Assembly (NCBI RefSeq): GCF_020097835.1
Contig: NZ_CP083666.1
Coordinates: 2,356,001 to 2,420,000 of the forward strand
Reading direction: 5' to 3'
DNA: 64,000 nucleotides
DNA from: Haloprofundus halobius
Lineage (GTDB): Archaea > Halobacteriota > Halobacteria > Halobacteriales > Haloferacaceae
Part shown: piece by piece, positions 53,436-61,772 of the stretch
How positions within the stretch are numbered: position 1 is the first letter of the stretch
Layout of the letters: the number at the start of each line of letters is the position of its first letter
Notes under the pieces: model-generated
Database searches by the model: none
What the model was told of the DNA's origin: nothing
What the model saw: the letters and a program-made list of their open reading frames with translations, nothing else
Translations under genes and position numbers: made by a program

Positions 53436-53717
53436 GCGCAACGCTCACGAACAAGTGTGAGCACCGGTATCCTATCCGAAGGTGAACGCGATTTCTTCCG
53501 CGGCGAGAAGGACGTGCAAGACCCCGACGGTTATCGACGAAACGCCCGCTATCGAGCCCGAAAACGAATGGACCAAATCGAGGAAGACATCGAGATACTC
53601 AAAGACGCCGGTCAAGACGACCTCGTCAACGAGTTCCTCAACCGATTTGGCCGAATCGAACGCCTCGAACGCGAAATAGATCACTTACGCGACCAACTCG
53701 ACGAAGACCAACACTAA
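53427..53717 (+). CDS. Small coiled, basic/acidic protein, possible repressor
   Basis: 96 aa from ATG 53427. TSVSTGILSEGERDFFRGEKD and a long charged helix (YRARKRMDQIEEDIEILKDA, IERLEREIDHLRDQL) with the look of a dimerising protein. Similar short proteins occur in haloarchaeal proviruses and plasmids, but I cannot name the family. Its own start lies in the repeat array, which would suit autoregulation. Confidence 0.6.
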   Translation: MGTAQRSRTSVSTGILSEGERDFFRGEKDVQDPDGYRRNARYRARKRMDQIEEDIEILKDAGQDDLVNEFLNRFGRIERLEREIDHLRDQLDEDQH

Positions 53718-53783
53718 CCGTTCGTTTTCACTTTCGCTCTGCACTCCTGACCTTTATCAGCCGCTGTTGAGACTGCCACATTC

Positions 53784-54809
53784 ATGATTACTGACGCGAG
53801 GGCACTTCGACCAGAGTTCATCCCTCAGGAACTCTGTCATCGCGAGGGTCAAATCGCCCATCTCTCCTCGGCGCTGCGGCCGATCACCAACGGCGACCCC
53901 GGAGAACACACGTTCATCTTCGGACCCAGCGGCACCGGCAAGACGACGACTGCAAAGTTCGTCCTTCGACAGCTCGAACGCGAAGCTCTCGACATCCGCT
54001 GGGGCTACATCAACTGCATGTCGAACAGTTCGAAGTCCGCGGTCCTGCACGGTCTCGCAAGACACGCCGGTCGCGCTGCGGACCTCCGCATCGAAGGCAC
54101 TCCCGCATCGACGTTCGTCGACCGGATCCGCGAACTCGACGGGCAGTTCGTCGCCGTCCTCGACGAGGTCGATGTTCTCGAAGATCCAACGACGATTCCC
54201 GCACTCTACGACCTCTCGAACGTGACGCTCATTCTCATCACCGTCCACGAGGACGATCTCTTCGCAGACCTCGATGACGACACCGGACTCAACGGACGCG
54301 TCGGAAGTCGACTCCGCAGCGCCGAGAAGGTCTGTCTCGACAAGTACAGCCAAGACCAGATGTGCGACATCCTCCAGGGGCGCATCGACGCCGGGTTCCG
54401 CGACGGCGCCGTCAACGACGAGACGGTCAGCTACATCGCCGACGTCGCCGCGGGTGACGCCCGGCTCGGTATCGCGCTGCTCCGCCGGTCGGCTCGGTGG
54501 GCCGTCGAGATGCAGCACCGACAGATCACGCCCGACATCGTCGACGAGGTTGACGACGACGCGCGCGAGGAGATACACTCCCGCCACGTCGACGCACTCA
54601 GCACCCACCAACGGATGCTCTACGAGATAATCAAAGAGCGCGGCGAAATCGAAGCCGGGGAGCTTCGAGCGGAGTACGAACGACGAGCGGGCAGCAGCGC
54701 GAAGTCGGCACGGATGCGACGGAAGTATCTCCACGGCCTCCAGCGCTACAAACTCATTCGGTCTCACGGGTCCGGTCGGTGGAAACGCTACGAGATTCGC
54801 CAGTACTGA
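53784..54809 (+). CDS. cdc6: Orc1/Cdc6 replication initiator
   Basis: 341 aa. AAA+ ATPase: Walker A GPSGTGKTTT near residue 49, Walker B FVAVLDEVDVL near 120, sensor NVTLILITVHED, then the lid (GDARLGIALLRRSARWA). A C-terminal winged helix (LSTHQRMLYEIIKERGE, YLHGLQRYKLI) binds origins. Shorter than typical chromosomal Orc1 proteins, as in plasmids and viruses. It suggests that the element replicates itself; an origin is probably nearby. Confidence 0.92.
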   Translation: MITDARALRPEFIPQELCHREGQIAHLSSALRPITNGDPGEHTFIFGPSGTGKTTTAKFVLRQLEREALDIRWGYINCMSNSSKSAVLHGLARHAGRAADLRIEGTPASTFVDRIRELDGQFVAVLDEVDVLEDPTTIPALYDLSNVTLILITVHEDDLFADLDDDTGLNGRVGSRLRSAEKVCLDKYSQDQMCDILQGRIDAGFRDGAVNDETVSYIADVAAGDARLGIALLRRSARWAVEMQHRQITPDIVDEVDDDAREEIHSRHVDALSTHQRMLYEIIKERGEIEAGELRAEYERRAGSSAKSARMRRKYLHGLQRYKLIRSHGSGRWKRYEIRQY

Positions 54810-54861
54810 ACTACTCTTAGAGCCACCAAACTTTATTAGAATCTAACTGATACTCCCGTGT

Positions 54862-55290
54862 ATGATTGCCGCCACCCTTGAGCGAGTCAAGCAGTATCTC
54901 CCCGGTGGCGACGGCCCTCGACCGCACATCGATCACCGCGGGCGACCCGTCCGAAAGCACGTCGTCGACAGCCCGCTCGTGACGATCTTCTTCCTCATCC
55001 CGCTCGGATACCTCATCGGCGTCTGGATGCTCGTCGGTGCCGCCATCATCCTCCTGATGCTCTGGGCAATCGGCCTCGGTGTCGTCGAAACCCAGAGCCT
55101 CTCGACGCAGCTTATCTACGAGTCAATGCCGTCTGCTTTGATAGCGGATCCACTATTCGACATTCTACTGTTCCGGCTCATACAAACGTCTTGGTACGCG
55201 TTCCTATCGTGCCTCGGATGGGTCGTAATTGTGTATCTTGCCGACGCTATCGACTGGTGTTATCGGAAAACGAAGAAATTTGTACGATAG
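54862..55290 (+). CDS. Membrane protein downstream of cdc6
   Basis: 142 aa. Soluble first 40 residues (HIDHRGRPVRKHVVDSP), then helices FFLIPLGYLIGVWMLVGAAIILLMLWAIGL and AFLSCLGWVVIVYLADAI. A TATA-like stretch (ACTTTATTAGAATC) precedes it. Unknown function. Confidence 0.62.
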   Translation: MIAATLERVKQYLPGGDGPRPHIDHRGRPVRKHVVDSPLVTIFFLIPLGYLIGVWMLVGAAIILLMLWAIGLGVVETQSLSTQLIYESMPSALIADPLFDILLFRLIQTSWYAFLSCLGWVVIVYLADAIDWCYRKTKKFVR

Positions 55291-55293
55291 ATT

Positions 55294-55548
55294 CTACTCT
55301 TTCTCGATCTCTCCCGTTTCGAGTTCTTCGTCAAGGTAGCGTTTTCCCAGCGCGGTTATCGAATAGTAACCGCCCTCCTCACGAGAGAGTAATCCACACT
55401 CAGTTAGTTTTCTGCATCTCTCTCCGACGTAGTTTCGATGCGCATCGATATTTCGTCCGATTACTGCAGGTGGGACCTCTCCAGCATCGCGAACGTATTC
55501 TAGAATAGAATCATCCACGGGAACCATCCAGTCGGCACGCTCGCGCAT
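55294..55548 (-). CDS. phiH1 repressor-like winged-helix protein
   Basis: 84 aa. MVPVDDSILEYVRDAGEVPPAVIGRNIDAHRN, YVGERCRKLTECGLLSREEGGYYSIT, and LGKRYLDEEL match the small haloarchaeal winged-helix family that includes the phiH1 repressor. It is divergent from the integration operon at 55774, with paired operators in between. Likely lysogeny-type repressor controlling integration/excision genes. Confidence 0.78.
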   Translation of the reverse strand: MRERADWMVPVDDSILEYVRDAGEVPPAVIGRNIDAHRNYVGERCRKLTECGLLSREEGGYYSITALGKRYLDEELETGEIEKE

Positions 55549-55601
55549 ACCGAAACCCGTCCCGTAGAGCGTTTAGTACCCTCATATGTCCTCCCGGTTA
55601 G

Positions 55602-55636
55602 TTGCGTATGCACGCCCTAATCTTTGCGTATGCAAA
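55602..55636. promoter_or_regulatory. Paired operators TTGCGTATGCA
   Basis: TTGCGTATGCA at 55602-55612 and the perfect inverted repeat TTTGC-GTAT-GCAAA at 55623-55636. Centres are about 22 bp apart, two helical turns. They stand about 55 bp before the repressor-like gene, on the way to the integration operon. Confidence 0.65.
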
Positions 55637-55773
55637 GGTTAAAGTTGGATGAGTGAACATTACTCGCCAACGGAAGCTACGCGGACCTGTCGCTCCTCGA
55701 TGGGTCCACTCGAAAAGCGGACCGGTGTAGGGACCGGGTCCGCGGATGCTCCCGTAAATCAGGTACGGAAGCC

Positions 55774-56148
55774 ATGTACGCAGACTACTCGCGGGGTCTT
55801 GAAGGCCTCGAACGACAAGCTGTAACGCGAGAAGAACAACCGACGACGTGCCGGACGTGCGGGCAAGCGGTCTCGGGGATCGAGACGCGCGGGCCGTCGA
55901 CACACCACCTCCGGCCGTGCGGTCACTCCGCTGACGCGCTGGCCCTCCGCCACGCTTCGAGTTTCTACCGGAACTACCGGAACTCTACCGGAACCGACGG
56001 CATGGGCCGTCTCTCCGACGAAAACGGGCGCGAGAGCGGAAATCGTCGTTCTACCGGAACTGCCCGCTCCAGAGCTTTTGAGGAGTCGTTCAATCAGTCG
56101 TCCATGCGGGACATTCAGACCGCGGAGAACAGAGGCGAATCGGCATGA
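55774..56148 (+). CDS. Zinc-finger protein of the integration operon
   Basis: 124 aa. TCRTCGQAVSG and HHLRPCGHSADAL give a CxxC...HxxxCxH site. The tail is disordered and Asn/Ser/Thr-rich. Overlaps the tandem-PadR gene by 4 bp. Proteins of this look accompany SNJ2-type integrases in haloarchaea. Confidence 0.62.
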   Translation: MYADYSRGLEGLERQAVTREEQPTTCRTCGQAVSGIETRGPSTHHLRPCGHSADALALRHASSFYRNYRNSTGTDGMGRLSDENGRESGNRRSTGTARSRAFEESFNQSSMRDIQTAENRGESA

Positions 56149-56810
56149 GTGTGGAGTTGACGGAACTGAGCGGATTCCAGCGAGATCTGCTGACGGCGGC
56201 GGTGTCGCTCGACAGTCGAGGCGAGCGGGTCGCGGGCGCGGACATCAAGGAGATCGTCGAGGAGCGCCTCGACGGAGAGGTCAACCACGGCCGTCTGTAC
56301 CCGAACCTCGACACGCTGTTCCAGAAGGACCTCATCGAGCGCGGGATGGTCGACCGGCGAACGAACAGCTACCAGCCGACGGCGAGGGGTCGGCAACTCG
56401 TCAGCGAGCGCGGCGACGCGCTGGCGACACTCTGTGACTGCGCGGGCGTTCATCACGTCCGTCCGGTCGAGGAGACCGACGCTGGCGTTCGGTGGGCGTC
56501 GCTCGCGGGATTCCAGCGAGACTTGCTGGTCGCGATTGGTTTTCTCAGCCTCGGAGAGTCCGACATCATCGGACTCGACGTCAGAGACCGCCTCGGAGAG
56601 CAGATGGGCGTCGAGATTACCAACGCGCGACTGTACACGAACCTCGACGTGTTGGTCGAACCGGGGCTGGTCGCGAAGGGATCTGTCGACGGGCGCTCGA
56701 ACTCCTACGAACTGACCGCCGACGCGTGGCGGCTCATCCGTCATCAGCAGGTGGTGCTTGAGGAGGCGACCGAGGTCCAACTCATCGCCGACGGCGGTGA
56801 CGAAGCGTGA
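56145..56810 (+). CDS. Tandem PadR-like winged-helix protein
   Basis: 221 aa made of two similar halves: LSGFQRDLLTAAVSLDSRG ... NHGRLYPNLDTLFQKDLIERG and LAGFQRDLLVAIGFLSLGE ... TNARLYTNLDVLVEPGLVAKG. Each is a PadR-type winged helix, so one chain resembles a dimer. Usual PadR proteins have one copy. Part of the four-gene coupled chain ending with the integrase; probably regulates or assists recombination. Confidence 0.82.
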   Translation: MSVELTELSGFQRDLLTAAVSLDSRGERVAGADIKEIVEERLDGEVNHGRLYPNLDTLFQKDLIERGMVDRRTNSYQPTARGRQLVSERGDALATLCDCAGVHHVRPVEETDAGVRWASLAGFQRDLLVAIGFLSLGESDIIGLDVRDRLGEQMGVEITNARLYTNLDVLVEPGLVAKGSVDGRSNSYELTADAWRLIRHQQVVLEEATEVQLIADGGDEA

Positions 56811-56893
56811 GCGACGTCGAACCCGAACCATCGGGGGTAACCCTCGGGTCGACGGTCCGCAACCGCGACGGTCACGAGGTCGACTGTGAGTGA
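56807..56893 (+). CDS. 28-aa coupled micro-ORF before the integrase
   Basis: GTG 56807 overlaps the PadR stop by 4 bp, and the TGA (56891-56893) overlaps the integrase GTG (56886). Polar peptide with VTLGSTVRNRDGHEVDCE. It may be a real small partner or only relay translation. Confidence 0.45.
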   Translation: MSDVEPEPSGVTLGSTVRNRDGHEVDCE

Positions 56894-57920
56894 CGAACTG
56901 ATTCCACTCACCCCGGCCGAGGGCGTCGAGCGCTTCCTGGCGCACCGGAAGCCTAGTGTGGCGAAGTCGACGTTCCACAACAACAAGACCGTCCTCGAGC
57001 ACTTCCTCGCGTGGTGCCGTGAGGACGAGGTCGACAACCTGAATGACATCAACGGCCGTTTGATGGCCGATTTCGTCACGTGGCGACGAGAGCAGGTCGA
57101 GCCGATCACGCTACAGAAGAACCTCTCGGCGGTCCGCGAGGCGCTGGGGTACTGGGCCGACATCGATGCCGTCCAGGAGGGACTCCGCGAGCGCGTTCAC
57201 GCGCCGGAGGTTCCCGACGGGTCGGAAGCTCGGGACATCAAGGTGTCTCCGGAGCAGGCGAGGGAGATCGTTTCGTACCTCGACCGGTTCCAGTACGCAT
57301 CTCGCGACCACGTCATCATCGGGATGCTGTGGCGGACGTGTATGCGCCTCGGTGCGCTGCGGTCCATCGACGTCGACGATCTCCGGCCGGAGAAGCACGC
57401 GGTGTACCTTCGGCACCGACCTCAGTCTGAGACGCCGCTCAAGAATGGACAGAAGAGTGAGCGTTGGGTGTGGCTCGGTCCGACGCTCTCGCAGATCGTC
57501 GAGGACTACGTCGAGCATCACCGCGAGGACGTTAAAGACGACCACGGTCGGAAGCCGCTTCTGTCGAGCCGGTTCGGTCGGCTGAGCGAGACGGCGATTC
57601 GGAACTGCTGCTACCGGATGACGCAGCCGTGTGTTCTCGAGGAGTGTCCGCACGGGCGCGAGCCGCGGACGTGTGAGGCCGTCGGTGAGCAGAGTCTCCC
57701 GAGTAAGTGCCCGTCGTCGAGGTCGCCGCACGCGTTCCGCCGCGGAGCGATTACGGACCATCTGAATCGCGGTGTTCCACCGGAGGTCGTGAGCGAGCGT
57801 GCGGACGTCGGCCTCGATGTGCTGTACAAGCACTACGACGCGCGTCGGCCGGATCAGAAGATGGACGTTCGAGTTGAGGAGTTCTTGAAGAGTAAATTCG
57901 ATGATAAATCTAGGCAATAA
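56886..57920 (+). CDS. int: Tyrosine integrase (SNJ2-type)
   Basis: 344 aa, GTG start. N-terminal SAM-like core-binding domain (SVAKSTFHNNKTVLEHFLAW). Catalytic residues: Arg near 154 (RTCMRLGAL), HxxR near 282 (SPHAFRRGAI) and Tyr near 317 (VLYKHYD). A Cys-rich insertion (CCYRMTQPCVLEECPHG) sits between. It lies 46 bp from attR and is unsplit by integration, as in the SNJ2-type group of haloarchaeal integrases. Integrates the element into tRNA-Ala. Confidence 0.92.
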   Translation: MSDELIPLTPAEGVERFLAHRKPSVAKSTFHNNKTVLEHFLAWCREDEVDNLNDINGRLMADFVTWRREQVEPITLQKNLSAVREALGYWADIDAVQEGLRERVHAPEVPDGSEARDIKVSPEQAREIVSYLDRFQYASRDHVIIGMLWRTCMRLGALRSIDVDDLRPEKHAVYLRHRPQSETPLKNGQKSERWVWLGPTLSQIVEDYVEHHREDVKDDHGRKPLLSSRFGRLSETAIRNCCYRMTQPCVLEECPHGREPRTCEAVGEQSLPSKCPSSRSPHAFRRGAITDHLNRGVPPEVVSERADVGLDVLYKHYDARRPDQKMDVRVEEFLKSKFDDKSRQ

Positions 57921-57966
57921 ATGATAGCAAGCGTAACGGTACACGGTAGTCAGCAAAGTGTTGAGT

Positions 57967-57981
57967 TCCCCGCGAGTCCAT
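57967..57981 (+). other. attR: 15-bp attachment core
   Basis: Exact direct copy of 26337-26351. Beyond it the chromosome resumes. The last bases of the element before it show no further tRNA sequence. Confidence 0.88.
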
Positions 57982-58010
57982 CTCCTTCGGTCGCTTCGCT
58001 CCCTCAGTCG

Positions 58011-58069
58011 ATGGACTCGCGAGGTCACACTCACTCGCTTCGCTCGTTCGCGTGACCCCCGCGAGTCCA
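58011..58069. repeat. Additional att-core copies just outside attR
   Basis: ATGGACTCGCG at 58011-58021 is an 11-bp inverted copy of the core; CCCCGCGAGTCCA at 58057-58069 is a 13-bp direct copy, 90 bp after attR. GCTTCGCT-type repeats lie between. They may record older integrations or be unused sites. The rest of the gap to 58231 shows no gene. Confidence 0.7.
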
Positions 58070-58230
58070 CAGGTCGTAATCCAAGTAGGTGACCGACGCA
58101 AACTGGATTTCGACGAGGGGACGGGCGTGAACGGGTGATTCCCCACCGATTGTACGCCCGGAATCGGATCATCTCTCAGTAGGTATATCCTCTCCGCCGG
58201 TTTCCGTGTCGAACTACTCTCCGACGACCG

Positions 58231-59019
58231 TCACTCCGACGTTTCGAGCGCGTCGACGAGCAGTCGGATGTCGGACACCGCCGACTCGACCAGTTTCGCG
58301 CCCTTCCGTCGCGTCGCGACGGTCGGATCGCCGATGTTGCCGGTCGGCGTTAGTGCTTCCATGTCCTCGGCGCTCAGCGCCCACCCGACCTTGTTCTCGC
58401 CGAGCGCGTCGTAGTCGGTCAGCGGTAACGACTCGTCGGGCGGCGGGACGTCTGTCGCCCGGTCCATGTCCACCAGCTCGGGGAACAGTTCGAGCATGAT
58501 GCTCGTCTCGAACTCCGACGCGTGAAACGACACGTCCCCGGTACGGATCTCCACGGCGACGTCGGCGAACAGTTCGACCAGTGGCACGTGGAACGCTTCG
58601 ATGCCGAGTTCGTTTCGCAACCGCCGGACGACGATTTCGAGTTCGGGGTCCTGTGCGAGGTAGTGGCCGTTGAGCAGCAGGATGTGTTCGATTCCCCACT
58701 CGGTCGCGGACTCGCAGATGTCGAAGACGTACCGCTGGAACGTCTCCGTCGAGACGGTGAACGTCCCCGGCTTGAACGTGTGGTGGGGGCTCACGCCGTA
58801 CCACAGCGGCGGTGCAAGCAGAGCCGGACTGGCCGCGGCGACCCGCTCGCCGATCGCCTCGGGCATGTACACGTCCACGCCCAAGGGCAAGTGGTGGCCG
58901 TGCTGTTCGGTGCTCCCTACCGGGAGCAACAGCGTCCTCGTCTCGGCCAGCGCGTCTTCGAGTTCCTGCCACGTCATCTCCGCGACGCGGTACCCCGTCG
59001 TCTCGGCCGTCCCGGTCAT
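58231..59019 (-). CDS. Creatininase-family amidohydrolase
   Basis: 262 aa from ATG 59019. LLLPVGSTEQHGHHLPLGVDVYMPE with Glu/His metal ligands, HHTFKPGTFTV, LLLNGHYLAQDPELE and HASEFETSIML are family signatures. Members hydrolyse creatinine-like or formamide substrates, including the archaeal enzyme of flavin/F420 synthesis (ArfB, 2-amino-5-formylamino-pyrimidine formamide hydrolase). The exact substrate cannot be fixed here. Confidence 0.88.
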   Translation of the reverse strand: MTGTAETTGYRVAEMTWQELEDALAETRTLLLPVGSTEQHGHHLPLGVDVYMPEAIGERVAAASPALLAPPLWYGVSPHHTFKPGTFTVSTETFQRYVFDICESATEWGIEHILLLNGHYLAQDPELEIVVRRLRNELGIEAFHVPLVELFADVAVEIRTGDVSFHASEFETSIMLELFPELVDMDRATDVPPPDESLPLTDYDALGENKVGWALSAEDMEALTPTGNIGDPTVATRRKGAKLVESAVSDIRLLVDALETSE

Positions 59020-59134
59020 GTCCACCCGTTGTCCCCCTCGGTGATATAGTAAACGCCGGCGGTATCGGGCCAGGTGGGTTCGAGTCCGGATCACCGACGT
59101 CCACCACGACGGAGTCACGCGAACGAACGAACCG

Positions 59135-60154
59135 TCACTCCTCCCAGTCGATGAGCGGGGCGCGCTCCGACTCGTGGAGGACGAACGGGCCGATGGCACC
59201 GGTCTGCTTCGCGATAGAGGCCGTCCGGAGGACGTAGGCCGTGAAGACGAAAAAGGGGACCAGCGCGAGTGTGATTCCGAGGTTGATGAGCCAGACCGAG
59301 AGCGGGACGCCGAGTAGCGACCCGGAGACGACGCCGGGTTTGAGGTAGAGCGCGGCGACGACGGAGACGACGAGCGCGGGAATGCCCGTGAAGAGGATCC
59401 GCCGCGAGAGGTTGACCAGTTCCCACTGGAGGTAGTGGGCTTTGAAGAACTCCTCGGCCGGGCCGAACAGCTCCAGAATGTCGACCACGTCGTCGAAGGC
59501 CTCCGTCTCGTCCTCGTCCAGGCTCTCTTTGTGCTCCCAGTACACCCGGCGGATCACGTAGATCTTCCACGAGTAGTTGTACCCGAGCGCGGCCCGCATG
59601 ACGGTGAACTCGCCGAACTGCGCGCCGTCCAACTCCTCGGAGATCATTTCGGCGCTTTCGGCGATTCGGTCGACGAACTGGTCGACCCGTCGTCTGAGGA
59701 GTCGGTCGGAGTTGCCCTCGACGGCCTCCCGAAGCGCCTTCGCCCTGTCGAGGCTCGTGTCGACGAGCGTCTCGAGGAACCTATCGGGTTCGGGCGGGCC
59801 GGTCCACCGGAACTCCCGCTCTGACTCCTTGCGAAACGCCATCGACTTGTCCATGCGCTCGCTCTGGCGACCCAGCGACCCGAACTCCTGGGAGAGCACC
59901 AGCTGGTTTACGGAGACGACGAGCGTCGTTCCGGTGATGAGGACGCCGACGAGCGTCTGGAACAGCGTCTCGACCGAGTCACCGGTGGTCAGTATCGACC
60001 GAAACGGGAGGTCGAGCGCGCCGAACGCCATCAGGAGAACGAGCGTGGCGAACGTCAGTATCGCCGTCACCGTCATGCGGTTCGCGTCCAATAGCGTTCG
60101 CTCGGCGAGCGAGCGGTCCTTCCCCTCCGCGGCGTGAGATTCGGCCCGGTCCAT
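59135..60154 (-). CDS. Conserved haloarchaeal membrane protein
   Basis: 339 aa from ATG 60154. Two N-terminal helices (AILTFATLVLLMAFGAL, LFQTLVGVLITGTTLVV), a long cytoplasmic helical part with Arg/Glu pairs, then two C-terminal helices (FTGIPALVVSVVAALYL, LINLGITLALVPFFVFTAYVL). No family named; ion-channel-like layout but no channel motif. Confidence 0.72.
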   Translation of the reverse strand: MDRAESHAAEGKDRSLAERTLLDANRMTVTAILTFATLVLLMAFGALDLPFRSILTTGDSVETLFQTLVGVLITGTTLVVSVNQLVLSQEFGSLGRQSERMDKSMAFRKESEREFRWTGPPEPDRFLETLVDTSLDRAKALREAVEGNSDRLLRRRVDQFVDRIAESAEMISEELDGAQFGEFTVMRAALGYNYSWKIYVIRRVYWEHKESLDEDETEAFDDVVDILELFGPAEEFFKAHYLQWELVNLSRRILFTGIPALVVSVVAALYLKPGVVSGSLLGVPLSVWLINLGITLALVPFFVFTAYVLRTASIAKQTGAIGPFVLHESERAPLIDWEE

Positions 60155-60188
60155 CGTCAAAAAACGGCGCTCGAACGTTCGACGGTGC

Positions 60189-60320
60189 TTAACTCCCGCC
60201 CAGGAAGCGCAGCGCCAGTGCGGCGAGGATAGTGAGAACCCCCGCGATGGTCGCAAAGGGCGGGATGGGGATGAACAGCAACACGATACCGACGAGCAAC
60301 ACGATTGTACTGGTTCGCAT
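60189..60320 (-). CDS. 43-aa membrane peptide
   Basis: Almost wholly hydrophobic: TIVLLVGIVLLFIPIPPFATIAGVLTILAALAL in two short helices around IPIPP. Function unknown. It is 34 bp before the gene at 60154. Confidence 0.55.
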   Translation of the reverse strand: MRTSTIVLLVGIVLLFIPIPPFATIAGVLTILAALALRFLGGS

Positions 60321-60416
60321 ACCTAACAGAACAACGCCGAGTGAGGTAACTCCTGGGGCGGACGTATCTCGAGGTCGGCCCCAAGAGTAATCCTTTCGAG
60401 CGCCGTACAGGGAGGT

Positions 60417-60611
60417 ATGGGGACGATACAGAACGTCGCGCGGAGTATCGACAACGTGACGAACACCGTCTGGGACCGACAGGGGACCCTCATGAAGGCA
60501 GTCGTACTCCTGTTGCTCATCGTCTCGGGTATCGGCATCCCGCTCATCCTCATCGCGCTCGTCGCGCGTCTCATCGTCGAGGACAGCCGCGGCAGCACGA
60601 GCACGTACTGA
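60417..60611 (+). CDS. 64-aa single-span membrane protein
   Basis: Polar N-terminus (about 25 residues), one helix (AVVLLLLIVSGIGIPLILIALVA) and a short basic tail. Divergent from the 43-aa gene. Family unknown to me. Confidence 0.6.
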   Translation: MGTIQNVARSIDNVTNTVWDRQGTLMKAVVLLLLIVSGIGIPLILIALVARLIVEDSRGSTSTY

Positions 60612-60635
60612 GCCGTCGGCATCCGTAACACCGAC

Positions 60636-61772
60636 TCAGCCGCGAAGCGCCTCGACCGGCGGTTCGTTCGCGGCTCTCCACGCGGGGTACAGGCCGCTGA
60701 CGAGGCTGACGACCACACCGAAGACGAACGCGCCGACGAGGTAGAGGCCGTTACTCGGGTCGAGCGCGACGGCCAGCGTCACCGGCGTGAAGTAGTAGAG
60801 TCCCGCGGTGACGAGCGCGCTGAGCGTCGCCCCGATGGCACCGCCGACAGTCCCGAGCAGCGCCGCCTCGACGACCAGCATCCGTAGCACGTCGCGTCGT
60901 TGGACGCCGACGGCGCGCAACACCCCGATCTCTCCTCGACGCTCCGAGGTACTCATCAGCATCACGTTGAAGATGCTCACGCCGGCGACGACGAGCGAGA
61001 TGCCCGCCAGGCCCAAGAGGAAGGCGTTGAGAAGCGCGAAGAACTCGCCGATCTGGTCGAGGATGGTCGAGAACTCGAACACCGTGACGCGCTCCTCGCG
61101 GGCGTTCAACCGCTCGCGGACCGACGCCGCGATATGGCTCGCCGCCTCGCCGGAGTCGGCGCGGACGACGACCTGATTGTACTCGTCGCTGACGAACTCC
61201 TCCGGCGGGAGAACGACTCCGTTATCCGGCGATACCGGCGAGATGTCCTCGGTCGGAGCGAGCACGGCGACGACGCGGTACTCGTTGCCTTCGATGTCGA
61301 CGATGCTGCCGACTCGCAGGTCGAGTCGGTCAGCGAGTTCCGCGCCGACGAGAGCGCCCTGTCGGTGTCGGTCGGGTATCGTCCCCTCCGACGCCGAGAA
61401 CAGCGCCGTCGGCGTCGAGATGCCGTACAGCGTCGCGAACGACTGCCCGCGACCGTTCGAGACGACCGCGCCGTCGCTGATGAGCGGCACCGCCGTCCCG
61501 CGTCCGGCGGTGAGTTGCTCGACTGTCTCGACCTCGCGGGCGGAAAGCGAGGTGACGCCCGCGTCCTGGTTCGGTCCGACGACGACCTGGTTGCCTATCG
61601 CGCCGAGTTCGTTCGTCGCCGACAGCTGCAGCACGTTCCCGAAGATGCCGAGCGTCGCGATGGCGAGCACGCCGATGACGATGCCGAGCGCCGCCAGCGC
61701 CGACCGCAGGCGGTTCCGGTCGAGGTTACGCCGCGCCATCAGTATCGCCGGGAACCGCCGGTCGAGTTTCAT
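60636..61772 (-). CDS. MacB/FtsX-type ABC transporter permease
   Basis: 378 aa. One N-terminal helix (LAALGIVIGVLAIATLGIFG), an external MacB-like domain, and three C-terminal helices with ERRGEIGVLRAVGVQRRDVLRM and VSLVSGLYPAWRAANEPPVEALR, the FtsX signature. Couples ATP use to movement of lipids, peptides or antibiotics across the envelope. Overlaps the ATPase gene by 4 bp. Confidence 0.93.
   Translation of the reverse strand: MKLDRRFPAILMARRNLDRNRLRSALAALGIVIGVLAIATLGIFGNVLQLSATNELGAIGNQVVVGPNQDAGVTSLSAREVETVEQLTAGRGTAVPLISDGAVVSNGRGQSFATLYGISTPTALFSASEGTIPDRHRQGALVGAELADRLDLRVGSIVDIEGNEYRVVAVLAPTEDISPVSPDNGVVLPPEEFVSDEYNQVVVRADSGEAASHIAASVRERLNAREERVTVFEFSTILDQIGEFFALLNAFLLGLAGISLVVAGVSIFNVMLMSTSERRGEIGVLRAVGVQRRDVLRMLVVEAALLGTVGGAIGATLSALVTAGLYYFTPVTLAVALDPSNGLYLVGAFVFGVVVSLVSGLYPAWRAANEPPVEALRG

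Larger units (their letters stand above)
26337..57981. mobile_element. Integrated virus- or plasmid-vesicle-like element, about 31.6 kb
   Basis: Bounded by the 15-bp att repeat and carrying its own integrase, Orc1/Cdc6, repressor, recombinase, ATPase, surface protein and many membrane proteins. Genes are packed with 1- to 8-bp overlaps, unlike the flanking chromosome. No terminase, portal, major head protein or tail gene of caudoviruses was seen. Best guesses are a tailless membrane virus (spindle-shaped virus-like) or a pR1SE-type plasmid-vesicle element. All long genes look intact, so it may be mobile. Confidence 0.88.
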
